From: Chrysemys picta bellii
Taxonomy: Eukaryota > Chordata > Testudines > Emydidae
Length of the DNA: 64,000 nucleotides
Assembly: GCF_011386835.1 (NCBI RefSeq)
Contig: NC_088795.1
Coordinates: forward strand, 115,523,434 to 115,587,433
Direction: 5' to 3'
The notes under the pieces were generated by a model, which saw only the letters and a list, made by a program, of their open reading frames with translations, had not been told where the DNA came from and searched no databases. Position 1 is the first letter of the stretch; each line of letters starts with the position of its first letter. Positions 9,780 to 21,362 of the stretch are shown one piece after another. The position numbers were made by a program, and so were the translations under genes.

Positions 9780-10094
9780 GGGTATGTCTACATTGCAGTT
9801 TGGAGGTGTGATTGCAGCATATGTAGACATATGCAAGCTAGCATAGATCTAGCTAGATGAAAGCTAGCGTGAGTAACAATAGCAACGTAGTTGTGGTAGC
9901 AGGGGCAGTGGCACAGGGTCCAGAGCAGCGTTGTAGTTGGTGGGGAGGGATGCTAACCTATGCTGCTGCCCCTGCTGCTGCAGCTACACTGCTACTGTTA
10001 TTTGAGCTAGCTTTCATCTAGCTAGATCAACATTAGCTCAGCTAGGTATACACATGGTACAATCACACCTCCCAGTTTCAGTGTAGACATACCC
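9780..10094. mobile_element. 315-bp palindromic Harbinger-type MITE
   Basis: The terminal repeats are GGGTATGTCTACA and its complement at the right end. Symmetry continues inward over most of the element (GGAGGTGTGATTG, CTAGCTAGATGAAAGCTAGC and complements), so nearly the whole unit can fold on itself. The flanks are TTA (9777-9779) and TCA (10095-10097), fitting the 3-bp TNA target of PIF/Harbinger elements. There is no coding capacity. The terminus resembles the right end of the Myb/SANT element at 13.2-14.7 kb. Confidence 0.82.
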
Positions 10095-10097
10095 TCA

Positions 10098-11149
10098 GGC
10101 TGGGGCAAAGATCAGTATGATTAGAATTAGATGGGCACAGCTGGTAGTATCAGCAAGGAGTTTGTAGCTCTGTTTACTGTTCTATAAATTGATGTGGTTA
10201 TTCCCTGAATTATGGGGAACCTGATAAATAGTTCTAGTGTGTGTAGCACAGCTGAACAGTTCTAGCCCAAGAAAGGTTAACATGACATATGAACATAAAA
10301 TATACTGAAACAAAATGAGACCATCCATATCTGTATTAAGTGCATATTTTCATCTGTATCCGAAAATGTGATTTATGTGCTTGACTTTTAAGATTGGGTC
10401 ACAAAGTATCAACATCACCATCTACAGAGGAAACATAGTCATTAGTCCAGTGACTTCAGCCCATTAAGAATGAATGGGTCTAACTGCCTAGGCAATGGAG
10501 CAGCCATAACAGGGACCTTCTCCAGGTAGGCCCTGCTGGACGCTCCTGCAGACTGGAGGAAAACAATTACGACAGTGTGAGTCAAAGACATCCAGACTGA
10601 GACCCACCAACTGTCATAGACAAGCAGGGAGATAAGAATGGCAGGGCATACTGGGAATTGTGACCAGGGTGGGTCATAGCGGGATTTGGGCATGCAAGGA
10701 GAATGTAGGTTGGTTTGGTTCTGTTCCTGTAATTTAAGAGGAAAGCATACCTAACAGCTTGTAGGGAAGCATAAGATTAGATCACACTAAATATGTGTGC
10801 AGGCCATTTATTCCTTTAAAACCATTTTTTCTCTAATGCTTTCAACTGTTAAATAAAATTATGTTTTAAGAAGGCTGTTGGTGAATCTCACTAGTCATGT
10901 GTCAGGAAACGCAGGTGCTTGAAATCCAGTCAGGGTAATTAGCAGTTGATACATAGAGTAGTATATGCAGGCTCCAGTCTATAGGTGGAATCTTGTGATT
11001 CTGAGACAGGTAAGGGCAAGTGGTTGAATGCCTGAGGTGGATGCACTCAGAAACCAGAAAGGGGTAGAGGTGCAGCTACCCATGACAAACAGAAGTGCCC
11101 ATGGAGCACCCAGTTCATGCTTTATGAATGTTTTATTACTGTGTGAAAG
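10098..11149. other. Intergenic DNA, no gene recognised
   Basis: No coding or RNA gene signal. The sequence is mixed, with no clear repeat boundary. Confidence 0.5.
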
Positions 11150-11934
11150 ATATCACAACTGCAAACAATATCTTTGAGGACCATATCGTATGAAGTTTGT
11201 AAATGGTGGGCCATGGCTCATCTGCAACTCCAAGGGGGCCGGGTTACCACAGCTCCTCCAGGAACTAAGAACAGCAAGGGAGGGGGGATTAAGGTGAATC
11301 ACTCAGGCTATCAACACCTTCAGAGAGCTACCACTCCCAGGGGAGGTTTGCATATACTGGTTCAAACTGGGTTTTCCAGAAACGAACAGAGAGAGAAAGG
11401 GCTTTTGGTATAAAAGGACTGAGTTTAAACTGACTCATGGCCTTCTTTCTTATCTAACAAATGGACTGGACCCTCTGTCCAAGGATGGGGGGAAAGGGGA
11501 AGAAGAAGGGGAAGAATTCTCCTTCCAGAAGAATTGGAAGGACTTTGGCTTAGTAGGATCCTATAAGATTGATGGGTGACTTCTGGTAGGCTTTTAGTAT
11601 CTTTATAGGAATTTTTATTTTTAAAAATATTTTCTCTGTAATGCTTTTACCCTAAGAATAAATGTATTTTGTTTTGTGATGGATGTTTGGTGACTGGTAT
11701 ACACTGTTGTACCCCCTGGAGAAAGGCTAATCACAGGTGCTGGATCCTGGTCAGATCTGCTGGGGAAATTACCATGAGGTGCAGAGGGACTGCAAGCCTA
11801 AACTCCTTGTCTGGAGGGAGAGAGACATGGATCTCTGTCCAAAAGAGATGATGTCTGGGAGCCTGAAACCTTAAGTGGGTTTTGAGGAGGAAAGGGGGAG
11901 TCAAAAGTGCAGCTAACCATGAAACTGTGACATA
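11150..11934 (+). mobile_element. LTR-like sequence with TATA box and poly(A) signal
   Basis: The region has the layout of an LTR: TATAAAAGGACTGAG at 11410-11424, a polypurine-rich tract, then AATAAATG at about 11658 followed by GTGATGGATGTTTGGTGACTGG, and an apparent terminus CTGTGACA near 11925-11932. The 5' boundary and a target duplication were not found, so its limits are approximate. Short open frames within it are not convincing genes. Confidence 0.45.
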
Positions 11935-13208
11935 TAGAAATGTGGGAAACTCCTCAAAAATTTTCTATGTAATATAAGTGTTATTACAATTATGGTCATT
12001 TCCTCTCAGTGAGTGAGATGGATTTCCCTCTCCAACAAAAGATGGATGCCTTGGGGACAGTAAATCTCCTTGAGAACCCCTTAGTGGAGTTCTTCCCTGA
12101 TCTATTTTCTGTCGGGGGAGAAGGGACAAAGGTTTCCCCTCCATCTAAGGAGCCACAAGGCGTACCTCTTAATCTGGACTATTCCCAGGAATCACTATGG
12201 ATCCTGGGAATCCATGGGAGGTTAGGGACTACTGTGCAGAAGACCTATAATATTCCAATAGTTCTGTGCCCCTAGCAATGCCCCCAGCAGTTTGTTTTCT
12301 ATAGAGCTGGGCTTCCTGTGGACTCCCCATGGTCCTGCCTGCGCTGGTTTAAAAGCAATGCATTAGATTTCTCATGCTATTTGGTCCTGTGAAGATTATG
12401 ACTCCAAGACTTTGTTTCTAACTTTGTGATGGTGTCTTTCTAATATTCAGCTAATCAGATTAGTCTAGCTTGGGATATTTAATGACTAACATCTAATGAC
12501 TTTGCAATGTAGATGTACATCTTGTTCTGTAGTGGTGCAGGAGAACAATGTTAGCATACATGGACACAGAGAGGAAATGGGGGGGAAAGAATCATCATTG
12601 AAGGCAGAAAGGAAAATGGGAAATATGGAAAAACTAGAGATAGTCAATAACCAGGAACACGATTTGGAAAAAAAAGTCTAATTCAAATTACTTTTCCAAA
12701 TCCTGTGAAAAATAGTCTTTGAAATCTGCAAAAACTTGAAGATTCATCCATCCCTACGTGCAACTGCCAACAGTTTTCCATCATAGTTTCTGTCCACGTT
12801 GGTCTAACATGCCATCACAATCTGGGGTGCAATCCAGACCAGTGAGGGGCTATGTCTCTACCTGTCCTGCAACCTTGGATGCCTCACAATATCTTGCTGA
12901 AGTAGCTTCCACCTGGGTCACTAACAAACAGCCTTCCGGCATACCAGTAACTCCCTAAGAGTCTGTGTATAGCTGCAGCCTAGCAGCCACACTCCAGCTG
13001 TACTCTGGCTTCCACCAGCCTTGGTTACTACTTGCAGGCTGACCCCAACACATTCCCAGGCCTGAATTTCCCCAAAACATGTGTTCTGCACAGTCTAGCC
13101 CTCTCCCGAACAGTTCAGATATTAGAGGTCCTTTGCCCCGTAAGAGGTCAATGTACAACAGTTTGGTACTTGGATTTACTAAACAGTTCAGTTTAAACAC
13201 AACACTGA
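11935..13208. other. Unassigned DNA left of the Harbinger-like element
   Basis: No gene is recognised. An 88-codon open frame at 12009-12275 has no motif I know. From about 12770 to 13208 the sequence may belong to the same older repeat as 14729-15400, interrupted by the Harbinger-like insertion. That is a guess from similar texture and the clean break. Confidence 0.35.
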
Positions 13209-13589
13209 TGCCTGGTCTACACTATGAGTTTAATTCGAAGTTAGCAGCGTTAAATCGAATTAACCCTGCACCCATCCACACAACGAAGCCATTTATTTCG
13301 AAATAAAGGGCTCTTTAAATCGATTTCTGTACTCCTCCCCAATGAGCGGAGTAGCGCCAAAATTGATATTGTCATTTCAAATTAGGGTTAGTGTGGCCGC
13401 AATTCGATAGTATTGGTCTCTGGGAGCTATCGCACAGTGCACCATTGTGACCGCTCTGGACAGCAATCTGAACTCGGATGCACTGGCCAGGTAGACAGGA
13501 AAAGCCCCACGAACATTTGAATTTTATTTCCTGTTTGCCCGGCATGGAGAGCACAGGTGACCACAGAGAGCTCATCAGCACAGGTAACC

Positions 13590-14146
13590 ATGCAGGCTGA
13601 TAATCGAGAAAGAGCACCAGCGTGGACCGTACGGGAGGTACTGGATCTGATCGCTATATGGGGAGAGGATTCAGGGCCAGCAGAACTTCATTCGAAAAGA
13701 CGAAATACCAAAACTTTTGAAAAAATCTCCAAGGGCATGATGGAGAGAGGCACAATAGGGACTCAGATCTGTGCTGCGTGAAAGTCAAGGAACTCAGACA
13801 AGCCTATCAAAAAACAAAGGAGGCAAACGGTCGCTCTGAGACAGAGCCGCGGACATGCCGCTTCTACGCTGAGCTGGATGCAATTCTAGGGGGGGCCACC
13901 ACCACTACCCCACCTCTGACCGTGGATTCCGAGGCGGGCGTAATCTCATCAGCCACACCTGAGGATTCTGTGGACAGGGAAGAGGAGGAGGAGGAGGAGG
14001 AGGAGGACGAGCTTGCGGAGAGCACACAGCACTCCGTTCTCCCCAACAGCCAGGATCTTTTTCTCAGCCTGACTGAAGTACCCTCCCAAGCCAGTATCCA
14101 AGACCACGACCCAGTGGAAGGGACCTCAGGTGAGTTTACCTTTTAA
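13590..14146 (+). pseudogene. Myb/SANT-like DNA-binding protein of Harbinger transposon, frameshifted
   Basis: The likely start is the ATG at 13590 (MQADNRERAPAWT). A trihelix or Myb/SANT-like domain follows with tryptophans in PAWTVREVLDLIAIWGEDS and the helix TFEKISKGMMERG. A frameshift between about 13757 and 13785 moves the frame; it resumes with VKELRQAYQKTKEANGRS and TCRFYAELDAILGG, the second half of the same domain. Then come a Thr/Pro linker, an acidic run of glutamates, and a Ser/Gln-rich tail to EGTSG. Directly after this, CAGGTGAGT at about 14129-14137 looks like a splice donor, so the stop at 14144-14146 may lie in an intron of the original gene. In this transposon class the Myb-like protein helps the nuclease bind the ends. 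It cannot be made intact from this copy. Confidence 0.8.
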
Positions 14147-14655
14147 AATATAAAACTTGTTTTAAAAGCAAGCGTTTTTTAATGATTACTTTGCCCTGAG
14201 GACTTGGGATGCATTCGCGGCCAGTACAGCTACTGGAAAAGTCTGTTAACATGTCTGGGGATGGAGCGGAAATCCTCCAGGGACATCTCCATGAAGCTCT
14301 GTTGGAGGTACTCCAAAAGTCTTTCCACAAGGTTTCTGGGCAGTGCAGCCTTATTCCATCCTCCATGGTAGGACACTTGACCACTCCATGCTAGTAGCAA
14401 GTAATCTGGTATCATTGCATGACAAAGCCTGGCAGCATATGGTCCCGGTGTTTGCTGGCATTCAAGCAACATCCGTTCTTTATCTTGCTGTGTAATCCTC
14501 AGGAGAGTGATATCGCTCATGGTAAACTGGTTGAAATATGGGAATTTAATTAAGGGGACAGAGGTGGCCGTTCCATGCCCCCTCTCATTCCACCCCAGTG
14601 GGTGGTACATGGACGCACACCGCCAAATTAATGTGCTTAGTGTAGCCGCATACAT
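14137..14655 (-). pseudogene. Antisense ORF of unknown family in the Harbinger-like element
   Basis: On the minus strand an open stretch of about 140 codons runs from 14655 to a TAG at 14230-14232, with SDITLLRITQQDKERMLLEC, CHAMIPDYLLLAWSGQ and ALPRNLVERLLEYLQQSF. In-frame coding-like residues (LYWPRMHPKS) continue past the TAG, so the stop could be a CAG to TAG change. It does not look like a DDE transposase. I recall similar sequence in other turtle repeats but know no function. It might be the end of the second gene of the transposon, or an open frame without meaning. Confidence 0.4.
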
Positions 14656-14728
14656 TCGACTTTATACAATCCGTTTCCAAAATTCGAATTCTGTAAATTT
14701 GGATTAATCCCGTAGTGTAGACATACCC

Positions 14729-15400
14729 AAGTTTATTTAACTACAAAGAGATAGGTTTTAGGTGAATACAAGTATATGGTGTTAAAGTCAGACATGGTTG
14801 CAAGAGAAATAAAGATAGAAGGTCTACTAGTAACTAAAACTTAACAAAGTAGACTTGGTTCAAGGTAAAATTCTTACCACATGTTCCCAGCAACATTGCC
14901 GACCAAATTCTCAAGTCAGGTCCTTAAGGTCCAAACAGCTGGTTTCTTTGTCGTCTAAGGTGAAAGAGCAAGAGAGAGAGAGAGAGAGAGAGAATCCGCT
15001 GGTGTATTTTTGCCCCTCGCTTTTGTAGTCCAGTTCCTCTTTAAAGTGGATTCTTCTGAGGATTACCTCTTAAGGCAAAGTTTATTAAAACAATAAAGAA
15101 GGTGCAATGGAGTCTGGGAACGAAGGTGCCTCAATGCTTTTCCTTCTCCCCTGTGTATGCTGAAATACAGATTTGCCTTGTCTCCTCTTACTGTCTCAAG
15201 GACCTTGTTTACCATTAATTAATATACATTGAGGTAAATACACATTCCTTGTTTAAGATAGCTCTGCTTAACCAATCCTGCCTCATCAAGGCTACATGGA
15301 TTTGAATATGTGCTACCAATGTCACATGGGGAAATTGATAACTTTACATATAGTGTTGCCACACACATTACACCATGATATTATTGACCAGAAAGTTATT
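14729..15400 (-). mobile_element. Probable LTR-like repeat on the minus strand
   Basis: In minus-strand sense the region has TTTTAATAAACTTTGCC (poly(A)-signal-like; complement near 15080), then a C/T-rich and GA microsatellite-bearing segment, and toward 15350-15370 TGTGTGTGGCAACACTATA, which could be an LTR start. No target duplication was found and the limits are uncertain. Confidence 0.35.
14970..14993. repeat. GA microsatellite
   Basis: An uninterrupted AG dinucleotide run of about 12 units. Confidence 0.95.
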
Positions 15401-17300
15401 AGTTTTCAGTGATATCTCATGAGGCTTATTTTGTACAAAGATTATTACAATGGTGTGTAGAGTGTGAATACAAGGGTTCGTTTGGTCACCCATGCAATAA
15501 AATGTGGGTCTATTTCTATAAAGCCTGTGACTGGTGTCTATGTATGATGCTGATGAGCATATAAAAATACCACTATTTGTGTGAGAGGAACTTATCTGTT
15601 GACTCTGACTTTTTAAACTTCTCTCATGTGTCAAGAATATTTACATTAATTTCACAGTTTTGTTGTCACCCAAAAATCATATTGATGGAGCCACTCCATG
15701 CCAAGGAGCTGTGAATCCATTCACCCAGCCAGCTGAAGATTACTCTGTCTTGGAGAAATCCACATGTCTGTGAGCCAAGGTAGGTGGTTCTAGACCACCA
15801 CACCTTTGCAGTCCCTGTCCAGACTATCACCAAGCACAAGGGGGCACAGCTCGAGTGCCTCTGTGCTCTGGCAATCCCCTCCTACTAGAATGTTGCTCCA
15901 GCAATCTCCTCCTACTGAACCACAACTACCTGTTGGCAGCCAGGCACAAATCAGAGCAGCATTGAAGCTGCTCTAAGTTGCACCAGTGGCTAAATTTCCC
16001 CCAGACAGAACTAGAATTGGCAAGCTACAAAGATGGTAGAGCTTAGCAGGACCCCCAAAATCAAGCCTATACTCTATTAGCAATTTTTCTTCTTGTAGAC
16101 ATATTTCCATTATAGCTCTTTGTTCTACTCTCTGTAAAATAACATGCAATATTCCTTGGTGGCAAAGACAGAAATGTCTCCTGGAAGCTTAATTGTCTTC
16201 AGTGAGAGTATACGTCCTTAAGGAGATCTCATAATGTTTTTATAATTGAAATGTTAATAGATAATTGACCATGTAATTAAACCAGTCATTTCACAATCAT
16301 TTGAGTAAGATAAAAGTTGGTGGAATTATTTAATATGACTTGCTGCTGGATCAGCGAATTCAAGGATATGGTTCAGGGTTAATGGGGCATTTGTATGAAT
16401 GGGGGAATTGTTTTAGGAATAGAAGTCTGGGTGGCAATAATCATACACGGCAACTATTAGTAGCTACAGTCATCTTGGGGAGGGGTTCTGTAATAGGAAC
16501 AAACGAGTTTATAGGGATGCTTTAGGTATTATTCAGCATGTACTCTCATTCTAAGAGCTCATTCCGTTGGGGGGGGGGGGGGGGGGCTGCCCAGCAGTCA
16601 GCTGTAGCTCTCCCTTGTGTCACATGCCTGTCAAATGCAGCAGCAGCAGCAAAGACCATTCTACCTTGCAACTATTGCAGCTCACTTTGTGTCTGTGGGT
16701 CTGTACACTTCTCCATGTCTTCCCTTCGTGCTGCTTCTGTTTCCCTTTTCTTGAGAAGGGTAGTGGGCTGAAGATCCCTGTTACCAGCCATTAAACATCT
16801 CACCAATGAATGTATCACACATAGAGCTGTACACACAGAAGGTGCCTTTCCCTGGATGTTCCTTCCCCCTTCTCAGTGTCTGATGCTCAAAATAAGTGGC
16901 TGAGCTGCAGGTTGCAAATTGCCTCCCTCCCTAACCCCTCCCACACAAACACACACCCACACGTTATGATTCCATGGAATATTTATTCCACCTTTTTACT
17001 ATTCACCCTGCTTATAGTTGACCCCTGCTCCCTTCCCCTATAGACTCTGCTGCGAGTGGCATGACCCCTCCATAGTGTGGAATGGAGAGTGGCTGGGAAG
17101 AGCTGTTTGAACACTTTTGGTCTACCTATACATGTTTTTACCTCCCTCAGATTGAGACTGAAGTTCTATTGATGTGTTGGGCAGGTTGAAATGAGAGTTC
17201 TTTGGGTCAAAAGTGATCAAACAATCAGGTTCCATAATGATGGTCATGCTGCTTGCTTGTTTGTTGCTTGTTTATTATTTTTTTATCTGTGTATTTCTTT
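15401..17300. other. Intergenic DNA with an 18-G homopolymer
   Basis: No gene is recognised. Poly(G) lies at 16569-16586, followed by a C/T-rich stretch with AGC triplets. Several short open frames over 16540-16790 arise from this low-complexity sequence and are not supported. Confidence 0.5.
16569..16586. repeat. Poly(G) run of 18 bases
   Basis: An unbroken G homopolymer, a potential quadruplex and a likely site of length error in sequencing. Confidence 0.95.
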
Positions 17301-17304
17301 TTCT

Positions 17305-17425
17305 TATCTATTCAGATTGTAAATTCTTTGGGACTGGAGCTGTCTCACTAATATTTGTATGTAACCTTCACAGTGGGCTCTTGATTGAAACCATTGGGTA
17401 CTTCTCTAATATAAATGTTTCATAA
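17305..17425 (+). repeat. SINE 3' tail fragment (MIR-like turtle SINE)
   Basis: ATTGTAAATTCTTTGGGACT, then GCTGTCTC, TTTGTATGTAACC and CAGTGGGCTCTTGATTG, match in order the tail of the MIR-like SINE at 51375-51490. The copy is old and diverged. Confidence 0.55.
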
Positions 17426-19285
17426 ATTATATTTTTGGAGTACCATGGATATATCGAGGTAGCCATGAGTGCCAGTGGTGAGACTGTCTGTCTAAGCAGC
17501 AAGATTCTGTTTCCAGTTTTATTGCTTATTTATTAGTCTGACATTTAGCAAGTAGGTGGGTTTAAATACCCTGAGATGACCTTGTTGCTTTGACACTAAT
17601 TCAGAGAAAAGAGCTTCCAGCATCAAAAAGTAAAATGAAATGTCAAGAAATCTGTGGGTATGCTGTTGCAGAATAAAGCGGTCAGCTCCTGCTTAGAGAA
17701 ACATCAGATTTACATTTACTTTAACAAGTAGTAAACAATACTGACAAGTGAAATGTTTCTTATGTTTTATCCCTGAGAGGATTTAGAGGAAGACAAATGT
17801 TGCTTTCTTAGAGGGGTTCAAATGCAGGTCACAATGCCACAAGGACAACAACCACATTTAGCTGACATGAGCACATTGTCCTTTCAACTATTACTAAACA
17901 TTGTAGGCCAAATCCTGTTTGCTTTACTCACACAAATAACCTATTGTCACCTTACTGTCACAAATAGCCTCATTGACAACACCCTCTTGAGCATCTGCCT
18001 AAATAGATTAGAGCGCTAAAGTCATGGGCAGTCAATATCAATTTCCATCAATGAGGAACCTTTCTTGGTCCCCTTTGCCCTGGTAGCTACCAGCAAGGCA
18101 CCTTCTCTCTCTCAGGGATGTACTGGTTGTGATTCCTCAGAGGCTAGCTGTTAACCCAAACATAAAGATAAAACTATTTTGGCTTTGCAAAAGGCAGAAG
18201 ACAATCATTTTTTCAGTCTAATTTTGTTTAGCCAAAATCCAACTTGGGTAGGGTGTGACGTTCTGGGTGTGGGAGCCAAATATAAATTACTGGTAAATGC
18301 ATTTGAACAATAAATTAGAGCAATTCTGCTAACCTGCTAAAACTGAATCTTGACCACAAGAACAGCTGTGGTCCTATGTAAAGCTGTGCTGGACTGATGG
18401 CACTGCTCACAGCTAATGTCCGATATACAGGTAATTTGTATTAACAATTTGGAGGAACAGTAATGGTCTCCATCACTTAATCTGTCTTTCCACATGATTC
18501 GGTGAATTTAGTTAAAATGAAAACTTGTCCCCTACCACATACACCATTACTCGTAGTTTAACATCTTGACTGTGGCCAAATATACTAAATACATGTGGCA
18601 AAGTATTTGGAATTTGGTTTCCTGTGGAATATACAGGATGCTCTCTAGCATTTTCACTGGAATGGGAGCAGCACAGCAAGTATTATAGGGAATCACCAGC
18701 AAAAATATCAAACTGGAGAAGTTTCAAATTGTACTTCACTCATGCTTTTTGTGATAGGCACAGTTAGTAGAAGCTCCCATCCTCTAAAGTTCCTTTTACC
18801 ATCCATTTCCATCAGGCTGACTTAATATATTAGTTTTCACATCAGTCTGTGAACTAACTTGTTTTCTTGATGGTAACATCGATTTTTAATGTCAAATTAT
18901 TTTGCTTTCAAGCCAACTTTTTAAAGTTTAGATTGGACATGTTGTTACACTGTACATAAGTGTGGTCTAAAGTGTAATTATATCTAGCAGTGTGGCTGAT
19001 CATGTTCTATGCACAGTAAGGTCAAAATTGTTATAAAATGTCAATATAGGAAAGTCCTTGATTTTCAAGAGTAAGAAGGTTTGGTACAGACTAGATGGCA
19101 CCAGACTAAAATAACTTCAAGTGCACTCATCTCATCACTATCAAGGCTGGGGATTATCTGATAAATTGCTTCCAGAAATGTTGTTTAAGGATGACCAGAA
19201 ATGTAACTCACTAGATACTGGTATTTCTGGTGAATGACACTGCAGTATCAGCAAACGCTGACTGGCTGACACTGTGATATCACAG
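17426..19285. other. Intergenic DNA, no gene recognised
   Basis: No coding signal, RNA gene or clear repeat end. The sequence is AT-rich and unstructured by eye. Confidence 0.5.
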
Positions 19286-19897
19286 GACAACAAGACTGGC
19301 CATACTGGGTGAGACCAATAGTTCATCTAGCCCAGTATCCTGTCGTCCAACAGTGGCCAATGCCAGGTGCTTCAGAGGGAATGAACAGAAAGGTTCATTG
19401 AGTGATCCATCCACTGTTGTCTAGTCCCAGCTTCTGGCAATGAGAGGCTAGGGCCCCAGAGCATGGGGTTGAATCCAGAGCATCTTGACTACTAGCCATT
19501 GATGGACCAATCCTTCATGAATTTATCTAATTCTATTTTGAATCTCATTATAGTTTTGGCATTCATAACTCCCCTTGCAATGAGTTCCACAGGTTGACTG
19601 TGCATTGTGTGTAGAAGTACTCCTGTTTGTTTTAAATCTGCTGCCTATTGGGTGACCCCTGGTTCTTGTGTTATGTGAAGGAGTAAATAGCACTTCCTTA
19701 TTCACTTTTCCCCCACCACTCAAGGTTTTATATATTCAAGGTGTGGGCATACCATGGATTTATATAGTGGTGTTATATTATTTTCTGTTTTATTATCTAT
19801 CCCCTTCCCAATGGTTCCAGAATTATGTTAGCCTTTTTGACTGCTACTGACCATTGAGTGGATGTTTTCAGAGAACTATCCACAATGACTCCAAGAT
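19286..19897 (-). mobile_element. CR1 3' fragment (outer element of a nest), left part
   Basis: Minus-strand CR1: the 3' UTR type CCATACTGGGTGAGACCAAT and GGCCAATGCCAGGTGCTTCA appear first, then degraded ORF2 C-terminal codons ([23 protein letters not shown]). The left part stops at TGACTCCAAGAT (about 19897). The matching sequence in the CR1 at 38 kb continues into GGTAACAGCTGATT, which here resumes only near 21430. The element was therefore split by later insertions. Confidence 0.78.
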
Positions 19898-20148
19898 AGC
19901 CTCAGACTATAAGGTCAGAAGGGACCATCATGATCAACTAGTTTGACCTCCTGCACATTGCAGGGCACAGAACCTCACCGAACCACTCCTGTAATAGACC
20001 CATAACCTCTAGCTGAGTTACTGAAGTCCTCACATCATGATTTAAAGACTTCAGTTTACACAGAATCTGCCATTTACACTAGTTTAAACTTGTAAGTGAC
20101 CCTGTGCCCCCTGCTGCAAAGGAAGGCAAAAAATCCCCAGGATCTCTG
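19898..20148 (-). mobile_element. CR1 3' end inserted into CR1, left of LTR
   Basis: ATAAGGTCAGAAGGGACCAT, GACCTCCTGCACATTGCAGG and following bases are the minus-strand 3' UTR of a second CR1 subfamily. It interrupts the outer CR1 after CCAAGAT and is itself interrupted by the LTR at 20149. The remainder follows at 21368-21425 (CTGACTTCAGGGAAAATTCC, CTTCCTGACCC). Confidence 0.72.
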
Positions 20149-21362
20149 TGTGATGTTGCACCCCATAATGCTTTATAAAAATATGCTTATGAGTGTAAAT
20201 ATGACATAACTGGATTATGTTTTATGCTAGATATGCCATGTAACATGTCTTTGCAAACGTTATGATCTACTGAATATATTCATCCTATTTGTATGCATGT
20301 ATCATTTTTATATCTGAAGTTATAAGCATTGGCTCTATGCTTGTATTTAAAGTGTTTGCTGTAGAAAGCACATAAGGCAGATTTAGTCAACATAGTGTGA
20401 AGGGGTTATTCAAGTAGTTGGGAGTACTTAACTAACAATAGACTATGGGAGACACCAATCCACATCTGAGCTTTCCTGGGAACGTTCAAACTAACATGTA
20501 AACAATGGTGTCGGCCTGCAAAAAGCTGAATCATCCAGAGACATGTGATTTGCTCAGGTGGCTACAAACTCCATCTTGTTGTTGTGATTTTGAACAGGAG
20601 AACAAATGGGGTTTCCATCCACAAAAGAGAGAATGTAAAAGGCCCTGGAAACTCCTCCATTTTGTCTTCAGATGGCTCAAAAGACAGCCTCTCCACCCCA
20701 AAGAGATGTCTGAAAGAAACTGGAACAAAGGACAGTAACTACGGGGGTGTGAATGATTGCTGGACCCAGACTAGGAAGGAGTCTAGTCTGTGAAAGAAGC
20801 TGATTGGAACATCTGAGGATGAGATTTACCTGCATTTAGTTTCGTACTTTATTAGGCTTAGACTTGGGTGTTTTTGTTTTATTTTGCTTGATAATTTACT
20901 TTGTTCTGTCTGTTATTACTTGGAACCACTTAAAACCTAGTTTTTATATTTAATAAAATCACTTTTTACTTATTAATTAACCCAGAGCAAGTAATTAATA
21001 CCTGGGGGAGCAAACAGCTGTGCATATCTCTCTATCAGTGTTATAGAGGGTGGACAATTTATGAGTTTACCCTGTATAAGCTTTATACAGAGTAAAACTG
21101 ATTTATTTGGGGTTTGGACCTCCTTGGGAACTGGGTATCTGGGTGCTGGAGACAGGAGCACTTCTTAAACTGTTTTCAGTTAAGCCTGCAGCTTTTGGGG
21201 GATGTGGTTCAGACCTGGGTCTGTGTTTGCAGCAGGCTAATGTGGCTGGCTCAACAAGACAGGGTACTGAAGTCCCAAGCTGCCAGGGAAAACGGGCTCG
21301 GAGGTAGTCTCAGCATACCAGATGGCAAGCCCAAAGGGGTTTCTGTGACCCAACCCATCACA
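20149..21362 (+). mobile_element. Solo LTR, 1214 bp, with perfect 5-bp target duplication
   Basis: The element begins TGTGATGTTGCACCCC and ends CCCAACCCATCACA (TGTGATG and CATCACA form the inverted termini). CTCTG stands directly on both sides (20144-20148 and 21363-21367). A poly(A)-type TTTAATAAAATCAC lies near 20949. No gag, pol or env codons are present, so it is a solo LTR left by recombination. Plus orientation is inferred from that signal. It sits inside a CR1 fragment, so it is the youngest of the three nested elements. Confidence 0.85.

Larger units (their letters stand above)
13209..14728. mobile_element. Harbinger-like DNA transposon carrying Myb/SANT ORF
   Basis: The element of about 1.5 kb is bounded by CCTGGTCTACACTA (from 13211) and TAGTGTAGACATACCC (to 14728), inverted repeats sharing TCTACACTA. 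Inner subterminal zones are rich in TTCGAA and AATTCG motifs on both sides. It encodes a Myb/SANT-like DNA-binding protein on the plus strand and holds a second open stretch on the minus strand. I do not see a DDE nuclease, so it is incomplete or non-autonomous. The flanking trinucleotides do not form a clear duplication. Confidence 0.7.

Noticed and set aside
14970..14993. Possible CRISPR-like or tandem array among the simple repeats
   Set aside because: These are plain microsatellites (GA, AT, CA, ACT) with no repeat-spacer structure, and the genome is animal.
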